From an uncultured Oxalobacteraceae bacterium (GTDB taxonomy: Bacteria; Pseudomonadota; Gammaproteobacteria; Burkholderiales; Burkholderiaceae), in the NCBI GenBank assembly GCA_946479255.1, contig CAMLFK010000058.1:1-21686 (forward strand): DNA of 21,686 nt, given 5' to 3'. The notes below the pieces were generated by a model that saw only the letters and a list, made by a program, of their open reading frames with translations, was not told the DNA's origin and searched no databases. Shown here piece by piece: positions 14,427-21,686 of the stretch. The position numbers and the translations under genes were made by a program. Within the stretch, counting starts at the first letter, position 1. Every line of letters begins with the position of its first letter.

Positions 14427-14712
14427 GCCCGCTTCCCTTCGTCCTGACTAAGCATCTTTCATACACGACAGATTACAGGTTTTGAGAATTTGTGGAGCTA
14501 CCGTTGCGCTCGCGTGCAGCCAAGGCGCGATGGGATCATGTTATCAAGAAATGATTCGAATGGACAATTTATGCGAGCAGAGAACTCGACGTCGCCGGTC
14601 TCTACACGATCTCCCTCACCGCCGCCCAAATTGATTTGCCAGAATATCTGGGGCCGCTATCAGAAATACACTGGGACGGTGACCCACGGGTGTAGCAACA
14701 GGGAGAGCCGCA
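14427..14712. other. Intergenic region between divergent genes
   Basis: These 286 nt separate the starts of the MglA-like GTPase (minus) and the FAD oxidoreductase (plus), so promoters for both should lie here. I see no convincing -35/-10 pair, tRNA, repeat or small gene. Ribosome-binding sites are present at both ends. Confidence 0.6.
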
Positions 14713-16785
14713 ATGCGAACCACACCAGAGAAAATCGTCATCCTTGGCGGTGGCGTTGGGTCGATGGCGGCCGCATGGTACCTGAGCGACCAGCCAGGCT
14801 GGCAGGACCGCTACGCCATCACCGTCTACCAGCAGGGCTGGAGACTGGGCGGCAAAGGCGCGAGCGGGCGCAATCCCCATCGGGCCCAGCGTATCGAAGA
14901 ACACGGACCCCACGTCTGGTTCGGCTACTACGGCAACGCGTTTGCGATGATGAAGGCCGCTTACGCCAGTCTTGCGCGGCCGGCCGGCTCGCCGCTGGCA
15001 AGCTGGCGTGAGGCGTTCGCACCGCACCAGTACTCGGCCATGGCGGAGCAGGTCGGCGCCGAATGGCGGCCTTGGCATGAGCTGTTTCCCATCATGCCCG
15101 GTGAACCTGGCCCCGGCACCCCGGTCACGCTGTGGGAACTAGGGCTGGCGATGCTGCGCTGGATCAGCCTCAGGCTGAACAAGTTGCGTGCCGACCAGGC
15201 CGCCGTTGGTTTGCTGGCGCGGCCGGACATGGAACTGCTGGCGCAGGTCCAGGCCCTGCCTTCCGACCCGCGCACACACGCGCCACATGAGCACGCTCAC
15301 CTTGCCAGGCAACTGGAAAGCCTGCGCGCGGGCCTGCGCGCCGACCACGCCGGCATGCGCGCCCAGACCGCCGGCGACGATGTGCGGCGCTTGCGCATCG
15401 CGATCGAGATTGGCACTACCGTGCTCAAGGGGATGTTCGCCGATGGCGTCTTCCGCGATGGCCTGGACGCCATCAACGGCGTTGACTTGCGAACCTGGTT
15501 GGCCAGCCATGGCGGCGATCCCGAGCTGTGCCTCGATTCCGCACTCGTCCGCACGCTCTACGATGCAGTCTTCGCCTATGCCGATGGCGACTACGGGCGC
15601 CCGGACCTTGAGGCCGGCACTGGCGTGCGCTGCATGATGCGCACCTTCTTCGGCTACCAGGGCTCGCTGCTGTACGAAATGCAGGCCGGGATGGGAGACG
15701 CTGTGTTTGCACCCTTGTACCAGGCGCTGTCGGCGCGCGGCGTGACGTTCCGCTTCTTCCACGAGGTGGCCGAGTTGGTGCCGGATGGCGACGCCATCGG
15801 CAGCATCCGTGTCACTCGCCAGGTGGCACTCAAGGACTGCGGCTACGATCCGCTGGTGACCGTAAAGGGTCTCGACTGCTGGCCGAGCGTGCCGCGCTTT
15901 AGCCAGATCGACGTCGCCCAGGCGGCGCTGCTGCAAGAGCATCAGGTTGACCTCGAGTCATACTGGAGCGACTGGCCCGCCTTGTACCGGCAGGCCTTTG
16001 GCGCGCCCCTGCCCGAACTGACGCTTGAGCGCGGGCGCGACTTCGACCATGTCGTGTTCGGGATACCGCTTGGCGCGGTGCCGGAACTGTGCCCGCAGCT
16101 ACTGGCGCGCAGCCCGGCCCTGAGGGCGGCAAGCGACAAGGTTCGCACCGTCTCGACCCAGGCCTACCAGGTCTGGCTGAACCAGGACCTTGCCCAATTG
16201 GGTTGGACCTATCTTCCCAAAGGACAGGCCCCGGTACTGGGCGGGTTCAGCAAACCATACGATACCTGGCTGCCGCTCGCGCAACTGGTCGCGCGCGAAG
16301 ACTGGCCGGCGGATCTGATGCCGAAGGGCATATCGTATTTCTGCAGCGTGCTGCCGGTGGCCAGTTACCCGCCACGTTCAGACGCCGGTTTTCCTGCCCG
16401 CTGTGCTGCACGGGCCAAGGCTGGCGCGCTGGAGCATCTTGACCAGCGCATCGGCGCGCTGTGGCCGGCGGCCGGGCGTCCCGGCGCCTTTCCATGGCAA
16501 TGGCTGGTCGATCCCGCCGATGCCGTGGGGCCGGTACGCTTCGACAGCCAGTACTGGCGCGCCAATGTCAGCCCGTCCGAGCGCTACGTGCAGTCGCTCG
16601 CCGGCAGCGCGCGTTATCGGCTCAAAGCCGATGAGTCGGGGTTTTCCAATCTGTACCTGGCGGGCGACTGGCTCAAGACCGGCATCGACTTTGGCTGCAT
16701 CGAAGGCGCGGTCATGGGTGGAATGCAGGCCGCGCGTGCTTTGTCAGGGTATCCCGAGAAGATCGAAGGCGAGTCCGATTTTTAA
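14713..16785 (+). CDS. FAD-dependent oxidoreductase (flavin amine oxidase/phytoene-desaturase-like superfamily)
   Basis: The 690-residue protein starts with the Rossmann dinucleotide motif KIVILGGGVGSMAAAWYL (about 7-24), then VYQQGWRLGGKGASGRN, where the Gly-rich part contacts FAD in this superfamily. Next comes EEHGPHVWFGYYGNAF. The middle, about 100-330, is long, partly helical and not recognised. The C-terminal FAD-binding signature is NLYLAGDWLKTGIDFGC with Gly651-Asp652, then IEGAVMGGMQAARAL. No signal peptide or membrane anchor is evident. Enzymes of this type desaturate or oxidise amines, carotenoids or squalene derivatives; the substrate here is unknown. The start has GGGAGAG at 14701-14707, 5 nt before the ATG. 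It is a single gene converging on the molybdenum hydroxylase gene. No joint pathway can be shown. Confidence 0.85.
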   Translation: MRTTPEKIVILGGGVGSMAAAWYLSDQPGWQDRYAITVYQQGWRLGGKGASGRNPHRAQRIEEHGPHVWFGYYGNAFAMMKAAYASLARPAGSPLASWREAFAPHQYSAMAEQVGAEWRPWHELFPIMPGEPGPGTPVTLWELGLAMLRWISLRLNKLRADQAAVGLLARPDMELLAQVQALPSDPRTHAPHEHAHLARQLESLRAGLRADHAGMRAQTAGDDVRRLRIAIEIGTTVLKGMFADGVFRDGLDAINGVDLRTWLASHGGDPELCLDSALVRTLYDAVFAYADGDYGRPDLEAGTGVRCMMRTFFGYQGSLLYEMQAGMGDAVFAPLYQALSARGVTFRFFHEVAELVPDGDAIGSIRVTRQVALKDCGYDPLVTVKGLDCWPSVPRFSQIDVAQAALLQEHQVDLESYWSDWPALYRQAFGAPLPELTLERGRDFDHVVFGIPLGAVPELCPQLLARSPALRAASDKVRTVSTQAYQVWLNQDLAQLGWTYLPKGQAPVLGGFSKPYDTWLPLAQLVAREDWPADLMPKGISYFCSVLPVASYPPRSDAGFPARCAARAKAGALEHLDQRIGALWPAAGRPGAFPWQWLVDPADAVGPVRFDSQYWRANVSPSERYVQSLAGSARYRLKADESGFSNLYLAGDWLKTGIDFGCIEGAVMGGMQAARALSGYPEKIEGESDF

Positions 16786-16795
16786 ATCATCTCGA

Positions 16796-16845
16796 CCGGC
16801 CTGTATTCCGCTGTGTGGCTCGTTCCTTTCGAGCCAAAAGGCCGG
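16796..16845. terminator. Stacked inverted repeats between convergent genes, possible bidirectional terminator
   Basis: An inner stem GGCTCG (16817-16822) / CGAGCC (16830-16835) with a 7-nt loop is enclosed by outer arms CCGGCCT (16796-16802) / AGGCCGG (16839-16845). It fills most of the 67-nt gap between two convergent stop codons. No proper T-tract follows on either strand, so factor-independent termination is uncertain. Confidence 0.45.
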
Positions 16846-16852
16846 CAGGCCG

Positions 16853-19800
16853 CTAGCCCAGGAAATGGGCGGGATCGACTGCGCAGGCCCGTTGAACTTC
16901 CTGTACCGTCGCGGGGGCGTCGAGACGGAACAGGCCGTCGAGGCCCCGTTCGAGACGCGAGGCGCGGATGGCAGCCTTGACCGCGAAGAAGACGCTGCTG
17001 GCCAGCACCAGCGGCGGCTCGCCGACTTCCTTGGACGATAAAATACCTTCGGTCGGCAGCGAGGGCGCCTTGACCAGGTCGCGTGGGAACAGGTGGGTGT
17101 GCATGGCCAGCGGAATGCTCGATACGGCCGGAATCTTGTAGGTCCAGGTATTGAGCGTGTTGAGCGTACCGATGGCCTCGCCGTCGGGCTGGAACACCAG
17201 TTTTTCCGACAGCAGATAGCCGATGCCCTGGACGAAGGCGCCTTCCACCTGGCCGATATCGATGGCCGGATTGAGACTCCACCCCATATCGTAGGCCAGG
17301 TCGGCGCTCAGGATCTTCACTTCGCCGGTCAGAATGTCCACCTCGACCATGGCGCAGGCGGCCGAGAAGGTGAAACCGACGAAGTTGTCGAATTCGCCCG
17401 GCTGGCCCGTGGGGTCGCAGGTAGCGCCGGGAATGGTGGGCTGATCGGCGATCGGCTTGTAGCTCAGGGCCGGGGTCGGGGTATCGGCGCCGGCGATCGG
17501 CGCGGTAAAGCTTGCCACCAGCCCGATGCGGTTCTGATAGGCCAGCGCCACCAGGTTTTGCCAGATCATATGGGTTTTGCCATGGATGGTCACTTCGGCG
17601 CTCCATCCCTGCGCGCCATGGTTCCAATAATCGATGCCGTTGTCGGCGCACCATTGCGGCCCGTTTTCAAGGCGCATCTGGTCGGCAAAGGCGATCAGGC
17701 GGCTGCGCATGAGCTGGCAGACGCGTTTGACGGCTTCGCCGTTGTAGGCGGTGCCGGTCGAGCCGCCGGTGCTGGTCGGGTTGGGAATGACGCCGGTGTT
17801 GGCCGATTCGACCTGGATCATTTCCATGGGAATATCGAGCACATAAGCGGCGATCTGGCGCATCTGGGTCAGCAGGCCCTGGCCCATTTCGACGCCGCCC
17901 TGCTGGATCACCAGCGTGCCGTCGCCCTGGTAAATCGACAGCACCACGCTGGCCTGCTCGAGCATGGCCAGGTTGTAGCCGGAGCCGTACTTGACGGGCA
18001 CCATCGCCAGGCCGCGCTTGCGCCAGCGGTTGGCGCGATTGTAGTCGTCCACCTGTTCAACCTTGTCGGCGTAGGAGGATTTCGCTTTCAGGTAGTCCCA
18101 CACTTCGCGGATATAGCAGGAGGTCAGCGCCTGGCCGTACGGGGTCACATCGCCGGGAACGTACATATTCTTGTAGCGCACGTCCTCGGCCGACATGCCG
18201 ATCGAGAACGCCGCATCGTCGATCGCGTTTTCGGTGATGATCTTGCTCTGGATGTCGCCGAACGCGCGAAATGCGGTGCTCGGCGCCGTGTTGGTGCGGC
18301 ACACGTCGATCTGGTTCTCGAAATTGGCCACCTTGTAGGCATTGTCGGCGCGCACCTGGATGCAGTTCGAGACGATGAAGGAACAGTCGTAGAAGGCGCC
18401 GCCGTCGCCCCACATCCGGTTCAGGAAGCCGTGGATCAGGCCCTTGTCGGCCGGCCTGAGGTCGCCACGGTCGATGGCGACCTGGTATTGGCCGTAGTAG
18501 GCGTGGCGCTTGCCGATCATGGCCGTGTCCTGTTCCCGGGTCAGGGTCAGGCGCACCGGCTTCTTGATGGCGCCGGCGGCCGCGGCCGCCGCGCCGGCGA
18601 CGAACTTGGCCTGCTCGGTCTTGCCGCCGAAGCCGCCGCCAACCGGCGGCACCTCGACCGCAATGCGGTTGAACTGTGCGCCGAGGGCCAGGACGGCTGT
18701 CGTGTGCATTTCCATCGGGCTCTGGGTGGAGGGGCGCAGGATCATCCGGCGCGCGTCGATCGGCTCGGCGATGGCGGCCTGGCTTTCCATGTAAAAGTGG
18801 GCCTGGCCGCCGGCGCTCTGGGTGCCGCCGACGATCTGGCAGGGAACCCCGCCGACCATGCCGGTGCGCTGGCTGATCTGCTTGTCGAGCGGATCGCGGC
18901 CCATATCGGCCCAGTCGAACTGGCTGCCGGGGCGCGTGACTTTCCAGATATGGGAGTTGAATTTCGCCGTGGTCGGATAGTCGGGATAGATGCTGTTCAG
19001 GCCGATGGCCTGGTCGAGATCGAGCACCGGTTCGCCCCACCAGCGTGGATCGTCTGTTTTCAGGGACACCGGTGCGTAGCTGACGCATTCGCGGCTGACG
19101 TAGGCGGCGATGGCGGCCGCCGCTTCCTGGCTGCCGGCGCACACCAGCGCCAGCGACTGGCCGACGTATTGCACCGTGTCGACGGCGAAGATCGGCTGGT
19201 CCATGCCCATGCCCTGGAAGTTGATGGCGCCGTCCTTGAAGCAGCTGGCGGTGACCAGGTCGACGAAATCGGGATAGCGTTGCGACAGATGGGCCAGCAG
19301 CGCGTCGATATCGCCGGCACTCCCGGCGGCGCCCGGCACGCAAAAGCGCCAGGACGCCAGCGCCCGCGTGCTTTGCACGAAGGACGCATTGACCGTCTGC
19401 GGCGGCACGCTCAGCTCGTGCGTGTAGTGGATCTGGCCGGAGGCCTGCTCCATGGCCAGGTACTTGATGAATGGCTGGGAGACGGGGCGCTTCCAGTCCT
19501 GGATCTTGTACGACTGGACGCCATTGCTGACCGTCCAGCGGTCCCAGGTGATCGCGCCGCTCGAGCGCACCTCCGGCGGCACGGCCCCGTCATTCTCCAT
19601 CAGCGCGTTGACCACCGACTTGTAGAGGTAGGCCAGGCACAGGGAGACTCGGTAAGCGTCGCTGAAGCCCTCCGAGGGCTGTTCGGCCGTACGCACCGCC
19701 CAGCGCGCCAGTTCGGCCCGCACTTCCGCTTGCAGGATCGGCGCCAGCGTCGCCAGGTCGGCCAGCGCCAGCGGCTTGCCCAGCAGCGCGCGCTCGGTGG

Positions 19801-21460
19801 CGCTGGCGCGCCACGGGTAGGGGGCGATTGCGCCGAAGACCAGCGCCACGTCGCTCACCACCAGTTCGGCGTCCAGCAGCAGGCGCGCGGTGGCGTTGAC
19901 GATGCTGTGGGCGTTGACTTCGCGCAGCGCGACTTTTTGCGGATACAGCACTTCGGCCGCGGGGCCGAAGGGGAGGTGGTAGGCCACCAGCACCACGCGG
20001 CGGGCAAAGCCGGGATCGGCGGCGGCGCGTGCGACCAGTTCGGCCAGCGGCGCGCGGCGTACGCCGGGCCCGCCGTCGGGCAGCGCTTCGGCATAGTCGA
20101 CCTCGGCCTCGGCGGCGACCATGGCGGTCACGGCGTCGGACGGAAAGGGCGCGCCGCTGCCGCTGTGAATGTGGTGCAGCACCAGCATGGTATTGCCGCC
20201 AAGGGTGGCGGCATTGCGCACGATGCGTCCGGCGGTGCGCTTGGCCATGTAGCAAATGGCGCCCAGGCGGGTGCTGGTGACGGGTACCGGCGTGCCGTCC
20301 GGGCCCGGTTCGGTGTCGCCGCGCGCGATCATCGCGTCGCTCAGCAGGGTAATCAGGCTGGTGTAGGTGATCGACGCCGGCACGTGCAGTCCGTCGGCAT
20401 CGATCCGCACGGCCGTGTTGAGTTCGGCCACATGGCGCAGGTCGAGCAGGACAGTCGCGGCCAGGTATTGTTCCGGATAGATGCCGAAAGCGGTGTTGGC
20501 GGCAACCAGGCGCGGCTGCTCGGCCTGGTATTCCACCATCAGGTCGAGCAGCTCGGCCAGCGCGGTGGGCGCGCGCCACACGTGCTTGCCATGGTCGACC
20601 GCCACGCCGCTCGGCGCCTGGCGCGCGGCGGGCGGGAAGGGGATGAGCAACTGGCCGGTGGGGCGCTGGGCCAGCGCGGCCGCATCGGGGAGGCATTTCA
20701 TGCGTTCGTCTTCGTCTTGCTGGGTCCAGTCGGAGGCGAAGGTTTTCATGCCCGTCAGGATGGCGCGGTAACCGGTGCAGCGGCAAAGATTGCCATCCAT
20801 GGCCCCTTCGATCTCGCGTTTGCTCGCCTGCGGATTGTTGGTCAGGAATTCCGACATATTCATCACGAAGCCTACCGTGCAATAGCCGCACTGGGTGCCG
20901 TTGTTCATCGCCAGCCGCCAGGCGATCGGGTTCATGCCTTCGTGGCTCATCTGGGATGGGTAGATCGGAATGCTCTCGCGCAGGCGCGTGGTAAGAGGCG
21001 CGTCTGCGGCCACCGCGTCGGCGACGCTGGCGCGCACCTGCTGCACTTTGTCCGTGCGCGCCGCCTGTGCCTCGACCAAGGCAGGGATGCGCTGCTGTGT
21101 GGTCGCGGCCGCGCCGCGGCTCGCAGTCACGGAGGTGGGCAAATACTCGGGATTGGGCTGGCGCGCCGAGCCGGTGCCTTCCACGGTGGTGATCACCAGA
21201 CCGTTCAGGGCAAGCACCGGGCGCAGGCAGGAATTGACGGCGCTGTGTTCGGCGCTGCCGGTAGCGTCGTTCCAGCGCGACAGGATCACCGTGCAGCCGC
21301 CGCAGCCACCCTGGCCACAGGGCTTTTTCGGGCCGGCCAGCGCAACCTCGGGCGAGCGCAAATAATCGATCAGGAGGAGATCGGGTGCGGGGCGATGTAT
21401 CGTTACCGGATGGCCATTGAGGAAAAAGTCGACTTGATCCGACGGGACGCGCTGTGGCAT
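16853..21460 (-). CDS. Single-chain molybdenum hydroxylase (xanthine dehydrogenase/aldehyde oxidase family)
   Basis: The 1535-residue protein joins all domains that bacteria usually place on two or three subunits. Plant-type [2Fe-2S]: Cys48, 53, 56, 78. Second [2Fe-2S]: Cys191, 194, 226, 228 (CGYC and CRC). FAD domain about 290-590, with VAANTAFGIYP and NAATLGGNT. Molybdopterin domain about 680-1535, with GGQAHFYMES (Gln886), VGGGFGGKTEQ, TAFRAFG (Arg1065), QGGVEMGQG, and SKEVGEPPL holding the catalytic Glu1481. Electrons should run from Mo through both clusters to FAD. Within-cluster Cys spacing equals bovine XDH, but the linker between clusters is about 73 residues longer. The Glu802 position is Thr948, so xanthine is not assured as substrate. 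No Tat signal is seen. AGGAG, 7 nt before the ATG, supports the start. No XdhC-type maturation gene is in the window. Confidence 0.93.
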   Translation of the reverse strand: MPQRVPSDQVDFFLNGHPVTIHRPAPDLLLIDYLRSPEVALAGPKKPCGQGGCGGCTVILSRWNDATGSAEHSAVNSCLRPVLALNGLVITTVEGTGSARQPNPEYLPTSVTASRGAAATTQQRIPALVEAQAARTDKVQQVRASVADAVAADAPLTTRLRESIPIYPSQMSHEGMNPIAWRLAMNNGTQCGYCTVGFVMNMSEFLTNNPQASKREIEGAMDGNLCRCTGYRAILTGMKTFASDWTQQDEDERMKCLPDAAALAQRPTGQLLIPFPPAARQAPSGVAVDHGKHVWRAPTALAELLDLMVEYQAEQPRLVAANTAFGIYPEQYLAATVLLDLRHVAELNTAVRIDADGLHVPASITYTSLITLLSDAMIARGDTEPGPDGTPVPVTSTRLGAICYMAKRTAGRIVRNAATLGGNTMLVLHHIHSGSGAPFPSDAVTAMVAAEAEVDYAEALPDGGPGVRRAPLAELVARAAADPGFARRVVLVAYHLPFGPAAEVLYPQKVALREVNAHSIVNATARLLLDAELVVSDVALVFGAIAPYPWRASATERALLGKPLALADLATLAPILQAEVRAELARWAVRTAEQPSEGFSDAYRVSLCLAYLYKSVVNALMENDGAVPPEVRSSGAITWDRWTVSNGVQSYKIQDWKRPVSQPFIKYLAMEQASGQIHYTHELSVPPQTVNASFVQSTRALASWRFCVPGAAGSAGDIDALLAHLSQRYPDFVDLVTASCFKDGAINFQGMGMDQPIFAVDTVQYVGQSLALVCAGSQEAAAAIAAYVSRECVSYAPVSLKTDDPRWWGEPVLDLDQAIGLNSIYPDYPTTAKFNSHIWKVTRPGSQFDWADMGRDPLDKQISQRTGMVGGVPCQIVGGTQSAGGQAHFYMESQAAIAEPIDARRMILRPSTQSPMEMHTTAVLALGAQFNRIAVEVPPVGGGFGGKTEQAKFVAGAAAAAAGAIKKPVRLTLTREQDTAMIGKRHAYYGQYQVAIDRGDLRPADKGLIHGFLNRMWGDGGAFYDCSFIVSNCIQVRADNAYKVANFENQIDVCRTNTAPSTAFRAFGDIQSKIITENAIDDAAFSIGMSAEDVRYKNMYVPGDVTPYGQALTSCYIREVWDYLKAKSSYADKVEQVDDYNRANRWRKRGLAMVPVKYGSGYNLAMLEQASVVLSIYQGDGTLVIQQGGVEMGQGLLTQMRQIAAYVLDIPMEMIQVESANTGVIPNPTSTGGSTGTAYNGEAVKRVCQLMRSRLIAFADQMRLENGPQWCADNGIDYWNHGAQGWSAEVTIHGKTHMIWQNLVALAYQNRIGLVASFTAPIAGADTPTPALSYKPIADQPTIPGATCDPTGQPGEFDNFVGFTFSAACAMVEVDILTGEVKILSADLAYDMGWSLNPAIDIGQVEGAFVQGIGYLLSEKLVFQPDGEAIGTLNTLNTWTYKIPAVSSIPLAMHTHLFPRDLVKAPSLPTEGILSSKEVGEPPLVLASSVFFAVKAAIRASRLERGLDGLFRLDAPATVQEVQRACAVDPAHFLG

Positions 21461-21541
21461 GTCTTAACTCCTGAAGGGCAGAACGTTGAAGAGCGAAGGT
21501 GGTGGCAAAGCACCGGTGGTGATGCCTCTAGGTAATAGGGC

Positions 21542-21570
21542 AGCGTATGCGCCGTTTGCAAGGTAGTCAA
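21542..21570 (-). promoter_or_regulatory. Predicted sigma70 promoter of the molybdenum hydroxylase gene
   Basis: On the minus strand TTGACT (21570-21565) and TACGCT (21547-21542) are separated by exactly 17 nt. The -35 matches five of six consensus bases; the -10 keeps only the key T-A-...-T positions. Transcription would begin near 21535, leaving a leader of about 75 nt before the ATG at 21460. No riboswitch-like fold was recognised in the leader. Confidence 0.4.
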
Positions 21571-21686
21571 GCTTAGTATTTTCGAATGTTGCAGCGATGC
21601 TGGGCTGGACAAGACGCCGAAGATCGGCTCCGCGCAAAGATAAGTAAAGACAGGTAGGCCAGACGGCCTAAGCTATGGGTAGCTAC

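Noticed and set aside
17093..21535. Plus-strand open frame of 1480 codons antisense to the molybdenum hydroxylase
   Set aside because: Its translation is rich in His, Gly, Asp, Gln and Arg with no recognisable domain, as expected for the antisense frame of a gene with G/C third-position bias. The opposite strand has cofactor and active-site motifs along its length.

Overview
The window is GC-rich DNA from a Gram-negative bacterium. The best guess is a betaproteobacterium of the Oxalobacteraceae (Massilia/Duganella/Janthinobacterium type). That guess is an inference from three things: the strong G/C third-position bias, which leaves long antisense frames open; outer-membrane receptor genes; and a gene mix typical of that group (a DUF3297 protein, a TonB receptor/YfiR/GGDEF operon, an MglA-like GTPase beside a pilus-type ATPase). 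No rRNA, tRNA, CRISPR array, transposase or phage gene was seen.

Layout, left to right. (1) 1-3847 holds housekeeping-like genes: the 3' end of a slipin/stomatin gene, a DUF218 (ElyC/SanA/YdcF-type) membrane protein on the opposite strand, a membrane-anchored neutral zinc metallopeptidase, a short interval with a small hairpin, what looks like the last codons of a decayed TonB receptor and a strong terminator, then exodeoxyribonuclease III (xthA) and a DUF3297 protein with its own terminator. (2) 3896-4771 is a secreted alpha/beta-hydrolase esterase. (3) 4773-9466, minus strand, is a three-gene operon: TonB-dependent receptor, then a YfiR-like periplasmic protein, then a CHASE8-HAMP-GGDEF-EAL membrane enzyme. 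The three products lie in outer membrane, periplasm and inner membrane, so this looks like a transmembrane c-di-GMP signalling chain. (4) 9467-10339 holds a small secreted six-cysteine protein flanked by non-coding DNA rich in inverted repeats. (5) 10340-14426, minus strand, is a tightly overlapped operon: MglA-like Ras-family GTPase, soluble histidine kinase, and a receiver domain fused to a PilB/GspE-type secretion ATPase. (6) 14713-16785 is a large FAD-dependent oxidoreductase. (7) 16853-21460, minus strand, is a single-chain 1535-residue molybdenum hydroxylase of the xanthine dehydrogenase/aldehyde oxidase family, with a likely sigma70 promoter upstream.

The two most interesting units are regions 5 and 3. 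In region 5 a polarity-type GTPase, a kinase and a receiver-controlled pilus/secretion ATPase are genetically coupled, suggesting phosphorylation- and GTPase-gated control of a type IV pilus-like machine. In region 3 a TonB receptor replaces the usual third partner (YfiB) of the YfiR/YfiN system, suggesting that an external ligand sets c-di-GMP level. The ATPase also has a degenerate MshEN-like domain, a family that can bind c-di-GMP, so the two units might be linked. That link is speculation.
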